Assembly (NCBI GenBank): GCA_947456965.1
Contig: CANGTU010000012.1
Coordinates: 1 to 64,000 of the forward strand
Length of the DNA: 64,000 nt
Source of the DNA: Flavobacteriales bacterium
GTDB lineage: Bacteria > Bacteroidota > Bacteroidia > Flavobacteriales_D > Sanyastnellaceae
Reading direction: 5' to 3'
Below the pieces are notes generated by a model. It searched no databases. It saw nothing but the letters and a program-made list of their open reading frames with translations, and was not told the DNA's origin. This document shows, in pieces, positions 36,173 through 44,534 of the stretch. The first letter of the stretch is position 1. Each line of letters starts with the position of its first letter. A program made the position numbers and the translations under genes.

Positions 36173-39100
36173 TCAGGCCGTGGCCACTTTGGTGTCTGAA
36201 CCTTCCTTGCTCTCTTCGCGCGAACCAAACAGGCGGCGCATATCCACCACAATCGGGGTGGCGATGAACAGGGTGGAATAAACACCGGAGATAACTCCGA
36301 TAATCATAGCAAAGCAGAAGCCCTTGATATCATCGCTACCGAAGATGAACATGACGAGCAGGGTGAGCAATACAGTCATAGAAGTATTGATAGTACGGCC
36401 CATCGTGCTGTTCAGTGCTTCGTTGATGGTCTGATTGACATCCGCATTGCGGCGTCCCCGGAAATACTCCCGAATCCGGTCAAAGATGACCACGGTATCG
36501 TTGATGGAGTAACCGATAACAGTCAGGATCGCACCAACAAAGTTCTGGTTTACCTCCAGCGTGAACGGCATCAATCCATTGAGCAGGGTGAATGCTGCGA
36601 TGACCACAAGGGCATCGTGCAGCAAGGCTACGGATGCACCGATGGCGAAGTCAATCTTGCGGAACCGGATCACGATATAGACACCCACAAGCAGGAGCCC
36701 GACGATCGTGGCCCAGAAAGCCTCGGTGCGGAAGTCATCGCTCATGGTAGCATCCACTTTGTAGGATGATGTGATGTCGAAAGCGGTGCCCACATTTCCG
36801 AGCCCGGCTTCCACAGCTGCAGTCACCAGCTCGTCTACGTTCGTATCCTCGCTGTTGATCAGATAGTTTGTGGTGATTTTGAATTCACGGCCAGCCGTTC
36901 CGATGGACTGCACTGTGATGGCTGCTTCGCTGCCATTGGTTTCTACGAGTGCCTTGCCGAGGCCATCGCGCACGGCGTCCACATCAACCTGCGAAACAAA
37001 GGCCACCTTATAGGATGATCCTCCGGCGAAGTCAACACCCATATTGAACCCGCGGGTAAACATGGAAACCAATCCGGCTCCGATAATGACCAGCGATACG
37101 ATGTAGAAAATCCTGCGCTTGCCTACGAAATTATAGTTCACTTTAGTGAACCAGTTTTCGGTAATCTTGCTGTAAAAGGTGATTGGTTTCTTGCGGTCGA
37201 GACGGCGATACAGGATCAGTCGGGAGATCAGCAGTGAGCTGAAGAGCGTGGTGAAGATACCGATAATCAGGGTGGTGGCGAAACCCTTGATCGGGCCACT
37301 GCCGATAGCCAGCAACACGAAACCGGTAATCAGGGTGGTAGCGTTGCCGTCCACAATGGCGCTCACAGCTTTAAGGAAGCCATCGCGGAGTGAAACAGAT
37401 ACCGGCTTGCCCATGCGCAGCTCTTCCTTCACACGCTCATAGATCAAGACGTTAGCATCCACGGCCATACCCATGGTGAGTACGATACCTGCGATACCCG
37501 GCAGGGTAAGCGCTCCTTCGAAGGAGATGAGAGCGCCGATCAGGAAGAACAGGTTGGCCAGGAGGGCCACGTTTGCTGCGAATCCCGCCCAGGCATAATA
37601 GAACACCATGTAGAGCAGAATCACGATGAAGGCCGCAATGAAGGAGAAAATTCCTGCGCGGATATTTTTTTCACCCAGTGACGGGCCCACAGTCACCTCG
37701 TCGATGATGCGGGCAGGAGCGGGCAGGGAACCAGCCTTGAGCAGGCCGGCCAGGTCGCTGGCTTCCAGGATGAGCTTCTCGCGATTGTCGCCTGAACCCA
37801 TCGTAATCTGAGAACGTCCATTCGGGATTTCAGAATTCACCATAGGCGCGCTGTACACGAGATTATCCAACACAATAGCGATAGCCCTGCGGTTATCGGC
37901 AGCATTGCGCCTGGTCATCTCACGCCAGGTGGGAGTGCCCACTTCGGAGTCCATCGACATTTCCACTACCACCTCACCGCTGACCGGATCAAAATCCTGG
38001 CGCGCATTCGTGATGGACTTACCATCCAATTCCGGCAGTCCTCGCTGCGAACGGTCCTTGATGGCATAGAGTGTTGCCACACCACCATCTGTCTTGGCTC
38101 CCCAGAGCAGGCGGAGATCAGCAGGCAGCACAGCTTTTACTTCAGTCAGGTTCAGCACGCGATTGACCGCGCTGGTATCGGAAACCCGACACATACCTAC
38201 CAGTGGGCTTCCCGACTGCATGCGCACGTCCAGCACGGCGAATAGAGGATTCTTCAGGCGCTGTTCTTCGGAAGTGAGCAAGCTATCGGCTTTGATACCG
38301 GTAGTTTTGGAGAGTTCGGCCTTGAGTGAATCCTTCACTTCAGGCGAATACTCAGCATTGGCATCGATGGCCGCAGCGAGACTATCAATCTGGGCCTGTG
38401 CCGCAGCTTCGAGGAAAAATTGCGGAGCCAGTTTACGACCGCCGGCATCATTCGCCTGAGCCAGTGCGCCGATGGCCTCCGTATTGAAATAGGTATCCCA
38501 GAACTCCAGGTTAGCTGTGCTCTTCAGGTTCTTGCGCACGCGCTCCCGGTCATCGATGCCCGGCAGTTCAACGAGGATTCGTCCGGATATCGACTGCTTC
38601 TGGACGTTTGCCTGAGCCACGCCGAATTGGTCAATCCTTTTGCGTATGATGTTTTCTGTATTGCTGATCGCATCATCGGCTTCCTGACGGAGAACTTCTA
38701 TGATTTCATCATCTGAGGCGCGCTGGGGGAATTTATCCTTTGTTTCAGGACCGACAAAAATTCGCCACAGTTCGGTTCCGTTGGATACCTTGTCCCACTC
38801 TCTCCGGAAGAGCGTGATGAAATCATCAGTTGAGCTGCGCTGGGCGTTGCGTGCCTTGGCAACTGCCTCGCGGAATGCCGGGTTCTCATTGTTATCACTG
38901 AGTGCGATTATCAGATCCGGAATGGACACTTCCAGCGTTACGCTCATTCCGCCCTTGAGGTCGAGTCCGAGGTTGAGCTGCTTCTGCTTGAGGTGGCTGT
39001 AGGTGTGTCCAAACACCGGATACACCTTAGCTTCCGAGCTGTCGCGGAGGATCTTGCGCTCCAGCACCACGATCATGGAATCGCGGGCTTCTCCCTGGAG

Positions 39101-39241
39101 GTTGAGGACGTCCACAGAGTCCGCAGCCATCTGATGGGCTTGCTTCTCGAAGTTGCGGGCCACCCAGCTGAAAGAGAGTGCATACACTACGGAGAGCGAA
39201 AGGAGGAGAACAAATACCCAGAGGAATGTCCTGTTCTGCAT
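36173..39241 (-). CDS. secDF: Fused protein translocase subunit SecDF
   Basis: 1022 residues combining SecD and SecF, each with six predicted membrane helices. SecD: helix at 5-24, LGLDLKGGMSVTLEV (91 on), a large periplasmic domain with VELPGIDDRERVRK and LPAPARIIDEVTVGPSLG, then helices including GMAVDANVLIYERVKEEL. SecF (from about 715): GFNMGVDFAGGSSYKV and GYSINDTVVIFDRIREYFRGRR. SecDF uses the proton or sodium gradient to help pull translocating proteins out of SecYEG. The fusion and a periplasmic domain larger than in E. coli are usual in Bacteroidota. TATATTTG lies 37 nt upstream. tatA follows after a hairpin, so two export systems are encoded side by side. Confidence 0.96.
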   Translation of the reverse strand: MQNRTFLWVFVLLLSLSVVYALSFSWVARNFEKQAHQMAADSVDVLNLQGEARDSMIVVLERKILRDSSEAKVYPVFGHTYSHLKQKQLNLGLDLKGGMSVTLEVSIPDLIIALSDNNENPAFREAVAKARNAQRSSTDDFITLFRREWDKVSNGTELWRIFVGPETKDKFPQRASDDEIIEVLRQEADDAISNTENIIRKRIDQFGVAQANVQKQSISGRILVELPGIDDRERVRKNLKSTANLEFWDTYFNTEAIGALAQANDAGGRKLAPQFFLEAAAQAQIDSLAAAIDANAEYSPEVKDSLKAELSKTTGIKADSLLTSEEQRLKNPLFAVLDVRMQSGSPLVGMCRVSDTSAVNRVLNLTEVKAVLPADLRLLWGAKTDGGVATLYAIKDRSQRGLPELDGKSITNARQDFDPVSGEVVVEMSMDSEVGTPTWREMTRRNAADNRRAIAIVLDNLVYSAPMVNSEIPNGRSQITMGSGDNREKLILEASDLAGLLKAGSLPAPARIIDEVTVGPSLGEKNIRAGIFSFIAAFIVILLYMVFYYAWAGFAANVALLANLFFLIGALISFEGALTLPGIAGIVLTMGMAVDANVLIYERVKEELRMGKPVSVSLRDGFLKAVSAIVDGNATTLITGFVLLAIGSGPIKGFATTLIIGIFTTLFSSLLISRLILYRRLDRKKPITFYSKITENWFTKVNYNFVGKRRIFYIVSLVIIGAGLVSMFTRGFNMGVDFAGGSSYKVAFVSQVDVDAVRDGLGKALVETNGSEAAITVQSIGTAGREFKITTNYLINSEDTNVDELVTAAVEAGLGNVGTAFDITSSYKVDATMSDDFRTEAFWATIVGLLLVGVYIVIRFRKIDFAIGASVALLHDALVVIAAFTLLNGLMPFTLEVNQNFVGAILTVIGYSINDTVVIFDRIREYFRGRRNADVNQTINEALNSTMGRTINTSMTVLLTLLVMFIFGSDDIKGFCFAMIIGVISGVYSTLFIATPIVVDMRRLFGSREESKEGSDTKVATA

Positions 39242-39278
39242 GAATTTAGAATATTGGTAAGGTCACTTTTTGGGGCGG

Positions 39279-39286
39279 CAAATATA
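39279..39286 (-). promoter_or_regulatory. -7 promoter element of secDF
   Basis: TATATTTG on the minus strand, 37 nt before the ATG at 39241; a clean TAnnTTTG match. Confidence 0.6.
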
Positions 39287-39360
39287 GCCGATATACACTT
39301 ACTTCTTGTGGAATGCTCATGGATAAAGCGGGAGGAGGAAGGTTTTCGGGCATAAGGCAC

Positions 39361-39388
39361 AAAAAAACGCCGGCTTGGGGCCGGCGTT
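39361..39388 (-). terminator. Rho-independent terminator of rpmB
   Basis: On the minus strand AACGCCGGC pairs with GCCGGCGTT (39366-39374 and 39380-39388) and runs into seven T residues. Confidence 0.88.
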
Positions 39389-39408
39389 CCAATAGCTCTC
39401 TGGACGGT

Positions 39409-39645
39409 TCAGTCCACCAATCCGGTGTTACCGGCGCGGCGAAGCGCTTCGGTGAGCCCCAGTTTGTTGATGGTCTTCATGCCCTTGGGGGTAACCCGAA
39501 GGCGGATCCAGCGATTTTCTTCTTCGAGCCAGAACCGCTTATACTGGAGGTTCGGGTAGAACTTCCGGCGGGTCTTGATATTCGAGTGGGAAACGTGGTT
39601 TCCCGTGATGGTCTTCTTTCCGGTGATTTGACAAACGCGTGCCAT
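39409..39645 (-). CDS. rpmB: 50S ribosomal protein L28
   Basis: 78 residues from ATG 39645 ([11 protein letters not shown]), the standard L28 start; an upstream start adds 8 residues and is not conserved. The body shows [20 protein letters not shown] and [16 protein letters not shown], both typical. It is a structural protein of the large ribosomal subunit. It has only two of the possible Zn-ribbon residues, so it appears to be the zinc-free form. In many Bacteroidota rpmB is followed by rpmG; here a terminator comes directly after it. cinA ends 54 nt upstream on the same strand. Confidence 0.97.
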   Translation of the reverse strand: MARVCQITGKKTITGNHVSHSNIKTRRKFYPNLQYKRFWLEEENRWIRLRVTPKGMKTINKLGLTEALRRAGNTGLVD

Positions 39646-39699
39646 GTTGTAATGGGTTTTTCCGTTCAAAAACAGGGGTGCAAAGAAACAACTTTTTCA

Positions 39700-40959
39700 T
39701 CATCCTGCTGCAGCTATCCCCAATATTTCTTTCCGAAGCAGGTCCAGTCCGGCCTGAGAGGCCATCAGGATGGTCCGTTCCCGGGATTTTCCGTACCTGA
39801 ATTGCCGGGCAAACACGCGATCAGGTCCGGCAATTCCAATCCATACCGTACCCACGGGATTTTCCTCGGTCCCGCCAGCGGGTCCTGCGATACCTGTGGT
39901 ACTGATGGCATAGGTGGTCTGCAGCCGTTCCCGCGCTCCTCTGGCCATCTGGATGGCGGTTTCTTCATTCACGGCTCCTTCAGAGGCCAGTAGCTCACCC
40001 GATACACCGAGCTGGTGGTCCTTTATAGAATAGGTATAGGCCACCACTCCTCCGGCGAAGTATTCGCTCGCACCCGGAACAGAGGTGACGAGGTGACTCA
40101 GATATCCGCCCGTGCAGCTCTCCGCTACACACAGCGTCGCATGACGGTCAGAAAGGAGCCTGCCGACCACCGATCCCAGCGTATCCTGATCAAATCCAAA
40201 TACGATATCGCCTATCAGAGCCATGAGCTCCTTCTCCTTACGGGCTATGCGACCCACTACTTCCTCGCGGGAATGCCCGGAGTAGGAGGACATGCGCAGC
40301 TTTACAAGCCCCGGCGACGGCAGGTAAGCCAGCTTGATCTGCTCGGCGCCCAGCGAGTCTTCCCATGCAGCAATACGGTCGGCCAGATAGCTCTCGCCCA
40401 CCCCGGCTGTGAGAATAGTCCGGTGCACGATGGGAGGGCGCTCAAAATAGGCGAGGGCGCGCGGAATGACCGCTTCATCCACCATAGCGTGCAGTTCATG
40501 GGGAACCCCGGGCATGCTCACCACGACCTTGCCATCGCGCTCAAACCACATACCGTTAGCGGTACCCCGCAGATTGGGGATGACCTTGCAACTCCGGGGA
40601 ACCTCCGCCTGTAGCCGATTTACATTGAGCATGGTCATGCCCCGTGAAGCAAAAAATGACTCTACCCGCCTCAGGCTTTCCTCATCAATCACGAGATCTG
40701 TCCCGAAGAACTCACACAAGGTCTTCTTCGTGATATCATCCTTGGTAGGCCCAAGTCCGCCGGTAATCAACACCAGATGAGAGCGCTCCAGCGACTCCTG
40801 AAGAGATTCCAGAATGGCCTCCCGCTGGTCGGGGACCACTACAGTACGATTGACCCGGAAGCCGTGCTGATTCAGGCGCTCCCCAAGCCACGATGCATTG
40901 GTATTGACCGTCTGCCCAATCAGGAGCTCGTCTCCTATGTTGATGATTTCCGCCTGCAT
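39700..40959 (-). CDS. cinA: CinA family protein (nicotinamide-nucleotide amidase)
   Basis: 419 residues with both CinA halves. The N-terminal MoCF-like domain (about 1-170) has IINIGDELLIGQTVNTNASW and TGGLGPTKDD (67-76); this half is linked to NMN or ADP-ribose hydrolysis. The C-terminal domain (about 255-415) has LCVAESCTGGYLSHLVTSVPGAS, FAGGVVAYTYSIK, GAVNEETAIQMARGARE and TTGIAGPAGG, the nicotinamide-nucleotide deamidase. Full length for the two-domain form. It deamidates NMN back into the NAD cycle in the cytosol. A link to competence is historical and not supported here. Confidence 0.95.
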   Translation of the reverse strand: MQAEIINIGDELLIGQTVNTNASWLGERLNQHGFRVNRTVVVPDQREAILESLQESLERSHLVLITGGLGPTKDDITKKTLCEFFGTDLVIDEESLRRVESFFASRGMTMLNVNRLQAEVPRSCKVIPNLRGTANGMWFERDGKVVVSMPGVPHELHAMVDEAVIPRALAYFERPPIVHRTILTAGVGESYLADRIAAWEDSLGAEQIKLAYLPSPGLVKLRMSSYSGHSREEVVGRIARKEKELMALIGDIVFGFDQDTLGSVVGRLLSDRHATLCVAESCTGGYLSHLVTSVPGASEYFAGGVVAYTYSIKDHQLGVSGELLASEGAVNEETAIQMARGARERLQTTYAISTTGIAGPAGGTEENPVGTVWIGIAGPDRVFARQFRYGKSRERTILMASQAGLDLLRKEILGIAAAG

Positions 40960-41119
40960 GAATGGTATTTGGTTGCAAGATTAACCCAGATTCGGGCGTC
41001 GGGTTCTCACGTAAAATTCAAAAAAGCCCTGAATCATACCCGAGAATTCGCGCCGCCACCTATGGGAGTGAAAACAATTACATTCTATCTTGGCGGCTCA
41101 CAACATTACCTTAATCCTT

Positions 41120-42964
41120 ATGAAACAACCCTTACTCCTTGCAGCGCTCCTCCTGGGTGGAATGACGTTTCAGGCCCAATCACCTGTGCCGCGTGTACCG
41201 TCCAACCGAACATCGGCATACTTCCACCCCGAAACCGGAACTACCTATCACACCCCCCAGAAAATCACACACACCAAGCCCACGCCCCTGGTGCTTCCCA
41301 CTAAAGTCACCGCGATGGAAGAATACATCGGGGTGAGCAACTATGATCTGCAGACCAATAATTCCATTCAAAACCGGATCATCGCCAATGAAGGTGGCGT
41401 AACCGCCGCATTTACCTATTCCATAGACCCCGCCGGCGGAACTTACCCCGATCGCGGCACTGGTTATAACCGCCGAACGGCTGGAGAGTGGGGCCCTGAA
41501 CCCCAGCAGCGTATTGAAAACGTGCGCTGCGGATGGCCATCGCTCGTGCACCTTGGCAATGGGAGCGAAGTGGTGATCAACCACAGCGGGACCGGCGGCA
41601 TTCGCATGTGGAAACGCAACGCGGTAGGCACCGGCGCATGGACCGGATCTGTCATCCCTACCTCAACTGGACTCAATCTGTTGTGGCCACGCGCTATAGC
41701 CGGCGGACAGGACGGTAACACCATCCATATGGTTTGCGTGACTGAGCCGTTCAGTGACACCGGTGGCGCCGAGTACCTCGACATGAATACCGCCCTGCTT
41801 TACTTCCGTTCGGTCGACGGTGGCAATACCTGGGACGTGCAGGACTTTCTCCTGCCTGATGTGAACGCACAGAACTTCAACGGCTTCTCAGCCGATATCT
41901 ACGCTATCCATGCCAGGGGCGACAAAGTGGCCATTGCCGTTTTCGGTGAATTTATAGACTCCATGGTATTTACCTCAGAAGACAACGGTGATACCTGGAC
42001 ACGCGATGTGATCTGGGATTTCCCCCTGGATCTCTACACCATCGATGATGGCACGGACATCGAAAGTGACGGTATTCAGGATACCATTCTCACCACCGAC
42101 GGAGCAGGAGCTGTATTCATCGATGAAGACATGCATGTGCATGCCTCCATGGGTGTCCTGTTCATCACGGATGAGCCCGGCGTGGTAGATGAAGCCTATA
42201 ACTACTTCCCGCTCGTCGGAGATATTCTCTATTGGAATGACACCTTCTCCGGACCGGAGGAAGTGGTATCCATTGCCACCACGCCAGACTATGATGAATT
42301 CGGTGGTCCTGATGGCATAGGCACTGTGGGCGAATACGGCAACGTGGGCACGTGCTCTCATCCGCAATTTGCGCAGGGCAGCGATGGAACCCTGTATCTG
42401 ACCTTCATGGCAGTGAACGATCTCTTCTATAATGGCACGGAATACTACCGGCACATTTTCGCAATCAAGTCGGAAGACGGCGGAGTGACCTGGACTGAGC
42501 CGTCAGATATTACCCCCGACCTCGATGAGGAAGGTTATGAATACGTGTTTCCTGCGATGGCACCTGTGGCTTTTGACGATAAGATCCACCTGATTGTGCA
42601 GCGCGATGAGGAACCGGGTATCTATGTGCAGCCGGAGGATACTGCAGATCCCATCACCGATAACGAGATGATTTACGTGTGTGTCACTTCCGACCTGGTG
42701 CAGGTAGAAGAGAAGCCCATGGCGCAAGTCGCTCCTTTCGCGGTGTATCCAAACCCCACCGAGTCGCTGGTGACCATCAGCGGTTCCTTTGCGCGTGGCG
42801 ACCGCTTTCAAGTTACAGATGCGGCGGGCCGACTGGTGTGGGAAGGGCCCATCTCCCGCGATGGCTCGGAGACTCTCGATTTGAGCCACCTCGGCGCCGG
42901 CCTTTATGAGCTGGTGGTCACGGGTTCTCAGACTCGACTGTCCAGCCGCGTGATTGTTCGGTAA
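41120..42964 (+). CDS. T9SS type A protein with BNR/Asp-box (sialidase-like) repeats
   Basis: 614 residues from ATG 41120, whose signal peptide (MKQPLLLAALLLGGMTFQAQ) is clean; the start at 41090 spoils it. The body has at least three Asp-boxes of the form SxDxGxTW, starting at residues 231, 286 and 451, the repeated beta-hairpin of sialidase-like six-bladed propellers. I do not see the arginine triad or catalytic Asp/Tyr that would prove sialidase activity. The C-terminal ~75 residues form a type A sorting domain (FAVYPNPTESLVTISG...GLYELVVTG). Predicted to be surface-exposed. A bidirectional terminator follows. Confidence 0.82.
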   Translation: MKQPLLLAALLLGGMTFQAQSPVPRVPSNRTSAYFHPETGTTYHTPQKITHTKPTPLVLPTKVTAMEEYIGVSNYDLQTNNSIQNRIIANEGGVTAAFTYSIDPAGGTYPDRGTGYNRRTAGEWGPEPQQRIENVRCGWPSLVHLGNGSEVVINHSGTGGIRMWKRNAVGTGAWTGSVIPTSTGLNLLWPRAIAGGQDGNTIHMVCVTEPFSDTGGAEYLDMNTALLYFRSVDGGNTWDVQDFLLPDVNAQNFNGFSADIYAIHARGDKVAIAVFGEFIDSMVFTSEDNGDTWTRDVIWDFPLDLYTIDDGTDIESDGIQDTILTTDGAGAVFIDEDMHVHASMGVLFITDEPGVVDEAYNYFPLVGDILYWNDTFSGPEEVVSIATTPDYDEFGGPDGIGTVGEYGNVGTCSHPQFAQGSDGTLYLTFMAVNDLFYNGTEYYRHIFAIKSEDGGVTWTEPSDITPDLDEEGYEYVFPAMAPVAFDDKIHLIVQRDEEPGIYVQPEDTADPITDNEMIYVCVTSDLVQVEEKPMAQVAPFAVYPNPTESLVTISGSFARGDRFQVTDAAGRLVWEGPISRDGSETLDLSHLGAGLYELVVTGSQTRLSSRVIVR

Positions 42965-42985
42965 GGCTGCAAAAAAAGCGTCCAT

Positions 42986-43015
42986 AAAAAAGCCGCCCGG
43001 TTGGGCGGCTTTTTC
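42986..43015. terminator. Bidirectional terminator between BNR gene and psd
   Basis: AGCCGCCC (42991-42998) pairs with GGGCGGCT (43003-43010), loop GGTT, flanked by A5 on the left and TTTTCTTT on the right, so it can work on both strands. Confidence 0.88.
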
Positions 43016-43046
43016 TTTCTATGGAAGAATACCGGAGCGAGTAACG

Positions 43047-43709
43047 CTATCCTTTCCAACGCGCAATGACGGTCTCATTGCCTCGGGTGATGTTTCCGAT
43101 CTCACAAACCACCTCTGTGCCTGGTGGGAGAAAGATGTCTACCCTGCTGCCGAACTTGATGAATCCAAACTCATCATTTCGCGACATGGACAGTCCTTCT
43201 TTCGCATAGCATATAATCCTCCGGGCCACAGCACCGGCTATCTGCCTGCACATGACTTGCTTCCCGGGAGCCTGTTCGAATACCACGGTTGTGCGTTCAT
43301 TTTCCGTGCTGCTTTTGGGGTGCCAGGCTACGAGATACTTGCCCGGGTGATATCTGGAATAGACCACGCGGCCTTCACAAGGCGCCCAGTTGGCGTGAAC
43401 GTTGACCGGTGACATAAAAATGGAGACCTGGATGCGCTTGTCTTTGAAAAACTCGGGCTCCTCCACTTCCTCAATCACCACCACCTTGCCGTCGCATGGT
43501 GCGACCAGCTCATTCGGCGCGCTTCGGTTGGTACGCGAGGGCAGACGGAAAAACTGGAGGAAAAGCAGAAAAACGATGAGCGATGCGGTTCCCGCTGCAA
43601 TAGTCAGCCATGGCAGACCTGGCAATACATAGCGTACGGCAGCAGTAAGCACCGCTCCGGCGAGTAGTGTGGTGAGCAGGATCTGATGTCCTTCTTTGTG
43701 TATAGTCAT
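43047..43709 (-). CDS. psd: Phosphatidylserine decarboxylase family protein
   Basis: 220 residues, the short PSD-A-like form. It decarboxylates phosphatidylserine to phosphatidylethanolamine. Two membrane helices (about 9-29 and 34-52) precede the catalytic part: ELVAPCDGKVVVIEE, RIQVSIFMSPVNVHANWAP, GKYLVAWHPKSSTENERT and GFIKFGSRVDIFLP. The proenzyme should cleave itself between G187 and S188 to give the pyruvoyl group. The ATG overlaps the cdsA stop (ATGA). Together with cdsA it forms the phospholipid end of the operon; the phosphatidylserine synthase gene is not visible here. Confidence 0.94.
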   Translation of the reverse strand: MTIHKEGHQILLTTLLAGAVLTAAVRYVLPGLPWLTIAAGTASLIVFLLFLQFFRLPSRTNRSAPNELVAPCDGKVVVIEEVEEPEFFKDKRIQVSIFMSPVNVHANWAPCEGRVVYSRYHPGKYLVAWHPKSSTENERTTVVFEQAPGKQVMCRQIAGAVARRIICYAKEGLSMSRNDEFGFIKFGSRVDIFLPPGTEVVCEIGNITRGNETVIARWKG

Positions 43710-44530
43710 AGGTAAATGAGCGTGTACAAGGCCAAAAAGGCAGGCAAAGAAAACAAGAGTCCGTCAAACCGATCAAGCACACCTCCATGACCCGGCATGA
43801 TCTTGCCGCTGTCCTTCACACCGGCCGACCGCTTCAGATAGGATTCATACAGGTCGCCGATATTACCGAATACCCCAACACATGCGGCCATCAGAAGCCA
43901 GCCATCAAAGGTTGGGAACGGGAGATTACGGGCCAGCAGCCAGGCCACAGCGACTGACAATACCAGTCCGCCGGCCAGTCCTTCCCACGTCTTCCCGGGT
44001 GATACCTCTTTGAAGAGTTTGGTGCGACCGATGAGTGAACCCACGAGATAAGCCCCTGTATCATTGGCCCACAACACGAGGAGGAAGCCAAGCACCATCC
44101 ACGGATCCCACTCCCCCGGCAAGGCAGCCAGCGCAGCGATCAGACCGAAGGGCACCGACACATACACCCAGCCCCCCAGAACTACCGGACTTTGATCCAG
44201 TGGCATGGGCTTCAGCGCGAGCATATCGGATGACCAGGCGATAAGCACCAGAAGTGCGATGAACCACAGGGCTTCTGAAGGAAGGAAATCGTTGCTCGCG
44301 AGAAACACCAGACCATACACAACCACACCGGCCATGATTCCCCACCAGCGCGGCCTGCTATCGGCTCCGTCAGCAAGCCGGTAGAACTCGTGAAGACCAA
44401 GCAAGGTGACCGGGGCAAAGAGCAGGGCGGTGGCCCAGGGCCCGGAAAAAATCGCAGCTACCACCAGAGCCACGAACACCGCTCCGCTTATAGAGCGTTT
44501 GAGCAGAGATGGCAGCTTCCCTTCAGGCAC
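43706..44530 (-). CDS. cdsA: Phosphatidate cytidylyltransferase (CDP-diglyceride synthase)
   Basis: 274 residues starting at GTG 44530, 4 nt after the ftsH stop; no suitable ATG exists. A multi-pass inner-membrane enzyme that makes CDP-diacylglycerol from phosphatidate and CTP. Conserved blocks: WANDTGAYLVG (154-164), SPGKTWEGLAGG (177-188) and the CDS signature GDLYESYLKRSAGVKDSG...PGHGGVLDRFD (225-256). Length is normal. The product feeds all phospholipid synthesis; downstream psd completes phosphatidylethanolamine. The GTG start may lower expression relative to ftsH. Confidence 0.95.
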   Translation of the reverse strand: MPEGKLPSLLKRSISGAVFVALVVAAIFSGPWATALLFAPVTLLGLHEFYRLADGADSRPRWWGIMAGVVVYGLVFLASNDFLPSEALWFIALLVLIAWSSDMLALKPMPLDQSPVVLGGWVYVSVPFGLIAALAALPGEWDPWMVLGFLLVLWANDTGAYLVGSLIGRTKLFKEVSPGKTWEGLAGGLVLSVAVAWLLARNLPFPTFDGWLLMAACVGVFGNIGDLYESYLKRSAGVKDSGKIMPGHGGVLDRFDGLLFSLPAFLALYTLIYL

Positions 44531-44534
44531 GGGA

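Noticed and set aside
36076-36285. N-terminal extension of tatA
   Set aside because: It spans the secDF 3' end, a hairpin and a promoter box; TatA proteins start directly with the membrane helix found at 36075.
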